Of a stretch of 9,001 bases of DNA, positions 5,529-9,001 are shown piece by piece; the stretch's first letter is position 1; the number at the start of each line of letters is the position of its first letter. Source of the DNA: an uncultured Prevotella sp. GTDB lineage: Bacteria; Bacteroidota; Bacteroidia; Bacteroidales; Bacteroidaceae. The stretch is taken from the NCBI GenBank assembly GCA_947303825.1, contig CAMYZK010000085.1, forward strand, positions 1 to 9,001, in the 5' to 3' direction. The translations under genes were made by a program, and so were the position numbers. A model generated the notes under the pieces. It had not been told where the DNA came from and did not search any database. It saw nothing but the letters and a program-made list of their open reading frames with translations.

Positions 5529-7127
5529 CTAATAGTCCTCTTTCTTATCGTATGCGTGCACAGGGTAGTCTATTGTGAAGTGCAACCCTCTGCTTTCCTT
5601 ACGCTCAAGAGCAAACCTCGTTATCAGGTAACCCACATTGATCATGTTGCGCAACTCGCAGATATCACGACTGGCTTTCACCCGCTTGAACAGCCGCTCT
5701 GTCTCCTCGTAGAGCATGTCCAGACGGTCCCAGGCACGGTGCAGGCGTAGGTCGGAACGCACTATTCCCACATAGTTAGACATAATCTGGTTAACCTCCT
5801 TCACCGACTGTGTAATGAGCACCTTCTCCTCGTTGGTCATCGTCCCCTCGTCGTTCCACTCAGGCACTTTCTCGTTGAAGTCATACAAGTCGACATGCGC
5901 CACCGAGTCTTTTGCGGCCGTGTCGGCATAGACAACGGCCTCAATGAGCGAGTTGCTGGCCAGGCGGTTACCGCCATGCAGCCCGGTGCACGAACATTCG
6001 CCTAGCGCGTAGAGCCTCTCTATCGACGACTGTCCGTTGAGGTCTACCTTTATACCACCGCACATATAGTGTGCTGCTGGTCTTACTGGAATGTAGTCGG
6101 TAGTGATGTCGATACCAATGGACAGGCACTTCTGGTAGATGTTGGGAAAATGGTGGCGAGTCTCTGCCGGGTCTTTGTGGGTGACATCCAGGCAAACGTG
6201 GTCGAGTCCGTGTATCTTCATCTCCTTATCTATGGCCCGGGCCACAATGTCGCGCGGGGCCAGTGACAGGCGCTCATCATATTTCTCCATGAACGTCTCG
6301 CCGTTGGGTAGCTTCAAGATGCCGCCATAGCCTCGCATGGCCTCTGTGATGAGATATGCCGGATGCGTCTCTTTGGGGTTGTGCAACACTGTAGGATGGA
6401 ATTGCACGAACTCCATATCCTGCACTGTTCCCTTGGCACGATAGACCATTGCTATTCCGTCGCCAGTGGCAATGACGGGATTAGACGTTGTAAGATATAC
6501 AGCACCGGTACCACCAGTACACATGACAGTTATCTTACTGAGATAGGTGTCTACTTTCTGTGTCGCAGGGTCAAGCACGTAGGCACCATAGCACTGAATG
6601 TGGGGCGAGCGGCGTGTCACACGGACACCCAGATGGTGCTGTGTTATTATCTCCACGGCAAAGTGGTTCTCCTTCACAGTGATGTCAGGACAGTTGCGCA
6701 CAGCCTCCATCAATCCGCGCTGTATCTCAGCCCCGGTGTCGTCGGCATGGTGCAGAATGCGGAACTCTGAGTGCCCTCCCTCACGATGGAGGTCAAACTC
6801 TCCGTTCTCCTTACGATCGAAGTTCACACCCCATTGCACCATCTCCTGAATCTGCTGAGGTGCACATCTCACCACTTGTTCCACTGCCTGGCGGTCGCTG
6901 ATATAGTCGCCGGCTATCATAGTGTCTTCTATATGCTTGTCGAAATTGTCGACTGCCATGTTTGTTACCGAGGCAACCCCACCCTGGGCAAACGAGGTAT
7001 TGGCTTCGTCGAGCGATGTCTTACATATAAGGCATACCGACCCTTTCTTTGCACGCGCTACTTTCAGAGCATAGCTCATACCTGCGACACCAGCCCCGAT
7101 AATCAGAAAATCATACTTGTAGACCAT
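5529..7127 (-). CDS. nadB: L-aspartate oxidase NadB
   Basis: A 532-residue FAD-dependent enzyme that oxidises L-aspartate to iminoaspartate, the first step of de novo NAD synthesis; quinolinate synthase NadA uses the product. It acts in the cytosol and can use oxygen or fumarate as acceptor in the family. Features in order: the FAD-binding DFLIIGAGVAGMSYAL (6-21), the SFAQGGVASV block (45-54), HxxR-like REGGHSEFRILHHADDTG (115-132), QFHPT (242-246), ITEAMRGYGG (260-269), PRDIVARAI (291-299, R292), AAHYMCGGI (351-359, H353), LYALGECSCTGLHGGNRLASNSLIEAVVY (372-400, R388) and a helical C-terminal domain. These match the catalytic Arg/His set of E. coli NadB, and the length (540 in E. coli) agrees. 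Neither nadA nor nadC is adjacent. ATG 7127 begins exactly at the flavin-binding domain. Confidence 0.96.
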   Translation of the reverse strand: MVYKYDFLIIGAGVAGMSYALKVARAKKGSVCLICKTSLDEANTSFAQGGVASVTNMAVDNFDKHIEDTMIAGDYISDRQAVEQVVRCAPQQIQEMVQWGVNFDRKENGEFDLHREGGHSEFRILHHADDTGAEIQRGLMEAVRNCPDITVKENHFAVEIITQHHLGVRVTRRSPHIQCYGAYVLDPATQKVDTYLSKITVMCTGGTGAVYLTTSNPVIATGDGIAMVYRAKGTVQDMEFVQFHPTVLHNPKETHPAYLITEAMRGYGGILKLPNGETFMEKYDERLSLAPRDIVARAIDKEMKIHGLDHVCLDVTHKDPAETRHHFPNIYQKCLSIGIDITTDYIPVRPAAHYMCGGIKVDLNGQSSIERLYALGECSCTGLHGGNRLASNSLIEAVVYADTAAKDSVAHVDLYDFNEKVPEWNDEGTMTNEEKVLITQSVKEVNQIMSNYVGIVRSDLRLHRAWDRLDMLYEETERLFKRVKASRDICELRNMINVGYLITRFALERKESRGLHFTIDYPVHAYDKKEDY

Positions 7128-7147
7128 AGTTTTTTAAGTTTTGAGTG

Positions 7148-7155
7148 CAAAGGTA
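7148..7155 (-). promoter_or_regulatory. -7 box of the nadB promoter
   Basis: TACCTTTG on the minus strand (plus-strand CAAAGGTA) fits TAnnTTTG and lies 20 bases upstream of the nadB ATG, leaving a short leader of about 15 bases. The upstream element is poor: the expected -33 position, near 7174-7180, reads TTTCCTG, and better TTTG matches are at wrong spacing (12 or 25 bases). It lies just downstream of the esterase terminator, so nadB probably needs its own promoter. Confidence 0.5.
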
Positions 7156-7191
7156 TTTAAAAAAAAACAAAAACAGGAAACAAATATGTAT

Positions 7192-7249
7192 AAAAAAAAC
7201 AAAAAAGGACGGAAGGTATAGGGCGGCGTTTCTCATTCACCGTCCGTCC
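7192..7249 (-). terminator. Intrinsic terminator of the esterase gene
   Basis: Read on the minus strand, GGACGGACGG (7249-7240) can pair with CCTTCCGTCC (7216-7207) in a 10-base stem with one mismatch. The loop is 23 bases, and the stem is followed by six T, one G and eight T (7206-7192). The 5' arm is part of the last codons of the esterase gene and the stop codon lies in the loop, so the terminator overlaps the coding end. The loop is long for a classic terminator, but the GC-rich stem and double T-tract are convincing. Confidence 0.7.
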
Positions 7250-9001
7250 GGTTGAGTTTCATCTCAAAGGGTCCCAGGGGAAGACCGTTGAGTCCGTATG
7301 CGTCGGCATTCATCGGGTTGTCTTTCCATGCATAGCGCACCTTTGATGGTTTCCCGCCGGACAAACCAGTGGGCACAGTGATGGTGATGGTGCGGCCAGC
7401 GGTAGTGGCTTCGGCATTATGGTAACGGCCGTCGCTACCTGCCAGCTCGAAATACTTCAGTGCAACGGGGCGCAGCGGCTGGTCGAGCGTCAGGACGACA
7501 CTGCCATCGCCTACGTCGTGGCCTACCACCTGCGGGAAGAGCTCAACCTTCTTTCCATACACCAAGCGGTCGAAGCAGAGTGCCACTCGCTCAGCCACTT
7601 CCTTCTTGCGCAGCGGATGTATATCGACAGTCTCGCCAAGGTCGATGTTCACCACGCTTTCGGCGTAGGGGTCGGCAGCTGCCACGGTGCGCTGAGCCTC
7701 GCGCAGCTGTGCCCAACCGCTGTTGACAGGGTCGGTCTGAGGGGTGATGGGACGTGGGAAGCCTGTCTGCTGACGACCGTCGTAGTTGGCCAGCTGTACT
7801 ATGACAAAAGGCATCTGCGGCTGCTGCCAGAGGTCGCGCCAGCTGCCCATGAGCTTCCGCAGGTAGTCGGCGTAGGGAGCAGGATTGCCGGTATTCGACT
7901 CTCCCTGATACCATACGACACCACTGATGGCGAAAGGTGCCAAAGGATGGAGCACGGCGTTGTAGAGCGTGGTGGGCACGTTCTGCAAAGACACATCGCC
8001 GCCAGGGCAGGGGGGCATCTGGGCTCCCTCATGGAACTTCCACGAGGGACTGAGGGGAATAACATCCTTTGGCATAGGGTTCTGTGAGAAACGGTCGTCG
8101 CCGAAGCAGAGCATATAAGGCTTCTCGGGGATGAAATGAACGGCATCGCTCTTGTTTATGAATCGGATGGCAATGACATTATCGCCTTCCTTCAGCAAAC
8201 CCTCGGGAATGTCATAGCGGCGCGGCGGGTACTGGTAGCCAGTGCTTCCTATCCGCTTGCCGTTAAGATAGGTGACATCCTGGTCGTAGAGGGTGCCTAA
8301 CAGCAGCCGGGCAGCCTTGCCGGCATGAGCCTTGTCGATGGTGACATGCTGACGGAGCCAGACGGAGCCAGTGCCACGCCAGCTCCAGACGTTCTGGTTG
8401 ATGGTAGTCCAGCCTTCATCATCAAAAGAAGGCTGGGTAAATTGCTGCACTTGGTCTTCCTTGTCTAACAGCTCGTTCCAGCGTCTGCCCGCCTCGCCAT
8501 TGGCCTGCGCCTGTGCCCTTACATAGCTGTCGTTCTGAAAGAACTCAACACGCTTCACCAGCATGGGATAGCTGCCCTTCAGGGAGTCGGCCGGTATCCA
8601 AGCCTCGATGGGAGTGCCGCCCCAGCTGTTTACTATCACCCCCTGAGGCACTCCCGTCTGCTGTTGCATGCGCAGTCCGAGAAATGAGCCCACAGCCGAA
8701 AAGAGCCATGCATTCTGCTTGTTGAGGGGTCTCCAGTTGATGTTGGTAGGGCGTATGTCGCCTTTAGGTCCTTTGGTGCTTGTCTCGTTCTGCACCCGGA
8801 ACAACCTGACTTGCGGATTGTCGAATGCGTCAATCTCTTTCACATACCAGGGATAGACACGCTCAATGGTGACATCGATGTTCGACTGTCCCGAACAGAG
8901 CCACACGTCGCCAATCAACACATTCTTTATTATTGTTTCCGAAGGTTCTTCACTCTTAACTCTTAACTCTTCACTCTTAACTCTTAACTCATACGGTCCA
9001 C
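7233..9001 (-). CDS. Sialate O-acetylesterase-like carbohydrate esterase (partial, N-terminus beyond window)
   Basis: A secreted-type SGNH-fold esterase of the sialate O-acetylesterase (SASA) family, removing O-acetyl groups from glycans. Relatives act on 9-O-acetyl sialic acid or on acetylated plant polysaccharides (CE20-like), and the substrate is not resolved here. The frame is open to the right edge, with 588 residues visible. Numbering from the GTG at 8921: nucleophile motif SGQSN (10-14, S13; the family Met after it is Ile), NSWGGTPIEAW (98-108), an inserted beta-jelly-roll like the GH2 sugar-binding domain (about 160-275), WYQGESN (337-343) and catalytic D433/H435 in DIHP. The GTG at 8921 is not the start: upstream in frame are GPYEL and TIIKN, matching the family's usual lead-in to NVLIGDVWLCSGQSN, interrupted by a repeat-encoded 14-residue insert. 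The signal peptide and first beta domain should lie beyond 9001. Confidence 0.88.
   Translation of the reverse strand, partial: GPYELRVKSEELRVKSEEPSETIIKNVLIGDVWLCSGQSNIDVTIERVYPWYVKEIDAFDNPQVRLFRVQNETSTKGPKGDIRPTNINWRPLNKQNAWLFSAVGSFLGLRMQQQTGVPQGVIVNSWGGTPIEAWIPADSLKGSYPMLVKRVEFFQNDSYVRAQAQANGEAGRRWNELLDKEDQVQQFTQPSFDDEGWTTINQNVWSWRGTGSVWLRQHVTIDKAHAGKAARLLLGTLYDQDVTYLNGKRIGSTGYQYPPRRYDIPEGLLKEGDNVIAIRFINKSDAVHFIPEKPYMLCFGDDRFSQNPMPKDVIPLSPSWKFHEGAQMPPCPGGDVSLQNVPTTLYNAVLHPLAPFAISGVVWYQGESNTGNPAPYADYLRKLMGSWRDLWQQPQMPFVIVQLANYDGRQQTGFPRPITPQTDPVNSGWAQLREAQRTVAAADPYAESVVNIDLGETVDIHPLRKKEVAERVALCFDRLVYGKKVELFPQVVGHDVGDGSVVLTLDQPLRPVALKYFELAGSDGRYHNAEATTAGRTITITVPTGLSGGKPSKVRYAWKDNPMNADAYGLNGLPLGPFEMKLNRTDGE
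8949..8990. repeat. In-frame heptamer array inside the esterase gene
   Basis: Six contiguous 7-base units form two identical 21-base blocks, each one TTCACTC followed by two TTAACTC on the plus strand. On the coding (minus) strand the units read GAGTTAA, GAGTTAA, GAGTGAA, twice. They encode the peptide ELRVKSE twice, between GPY and the EPSETIIKNVLIG segment of the esterase. The array is perfect, with no mismatch between the two blocks, implying a recent origin or ongoing homogenisation. Confidence 0.92.

Noticed and set aside
7419..8087. 222-codon open frame on the plus strand inside the esterase gene
   Set aside because: It is antisense to a gene with clear family motifs, shows no protein family features, and reflects the codon bias of the opposite strand.
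8919..8921. GTG as the start of the esterase
   Set aside because: The frame is open upstream to the window edge and upstream residues (GPYEL, TIIKN) fit the family; a start here would remove the signal peptide and the first beta domain.
1..9001. Mobile element, phage or defence system
   Set aside because: No transposase, integrase, inverted terminal repeats, attachment sites, toxin-antitoxin or nuclease genes were seen; gene content is housekeeping and carbohydrate metabolism.

Overview
The window looks like an ordinary chromosomal stretch from a member of the Bacteroidales, most likely Prevotella or a close relative. The evidence is Bacteroidetes-type promoters (TTTG, about 20 bases, then TAnnTTTG) upstream of several genes, A-rich translation starts without a clear Shine-Dalgarno, and a gene set typical of that group. 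Intergenic 7- and 8-base tandem arrays of the kind I associate with Prevotella point the same way. I see no rRNA, tRNA, CRISPR array, transposase, integrase or phage gene. The genus assignment is inference.

Layout. Left (1-1393, minus): a sugar-porter-family MFS transporter, followed with an ATGA stop/start overlap by the first 20 codons of an exported protein that leaves the window. Divergent promoters lie at 1436-1548. Centre (1615-4626, plus): a small zinc-ribbon membrane protein, a nitroreductase, a 136-base gap filled with octamer repeats, then the tightly packed set DUF2520 Rossmann protein, KdsC-like HAD phosphatase and Maf nucleotide pyrophosphatase. Right (4633-9001, minus): an unrecognised protein with a long acidic tail (converging on maf with 6 bases between), L-aspartate oxidase NadB, and a secreted sialate O-acetylesterase-like carbohydrate esterase that runs off the right edge. 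A good intrinsic terminator separates the esterase from nadB.

How the genes fit. Both ends suggest carbohydrate use: sugar uptake plus an exported protein on the left, deacetylation of glycans on the right. The middle is housekeeping: KDO/lipopolysaccharide supply (KdsC-like), nucleotide-pool sanitation (Maf) and de novo NAD synthesis (NadB). No single new multi-gene system is evident.

The most interesting signal is the short tandem repeats. Six 7-base units lie inside the open frame of the esterase. Every third unit carries the one-base variant that turns an in-frame TAA stop into GAA, so only the present reading frame is open through the array. Arrays of 8-base units fill the gap after the nitroreductase gene and supply its stop codon, and two more heptamers lie just before the nitroreductase start.
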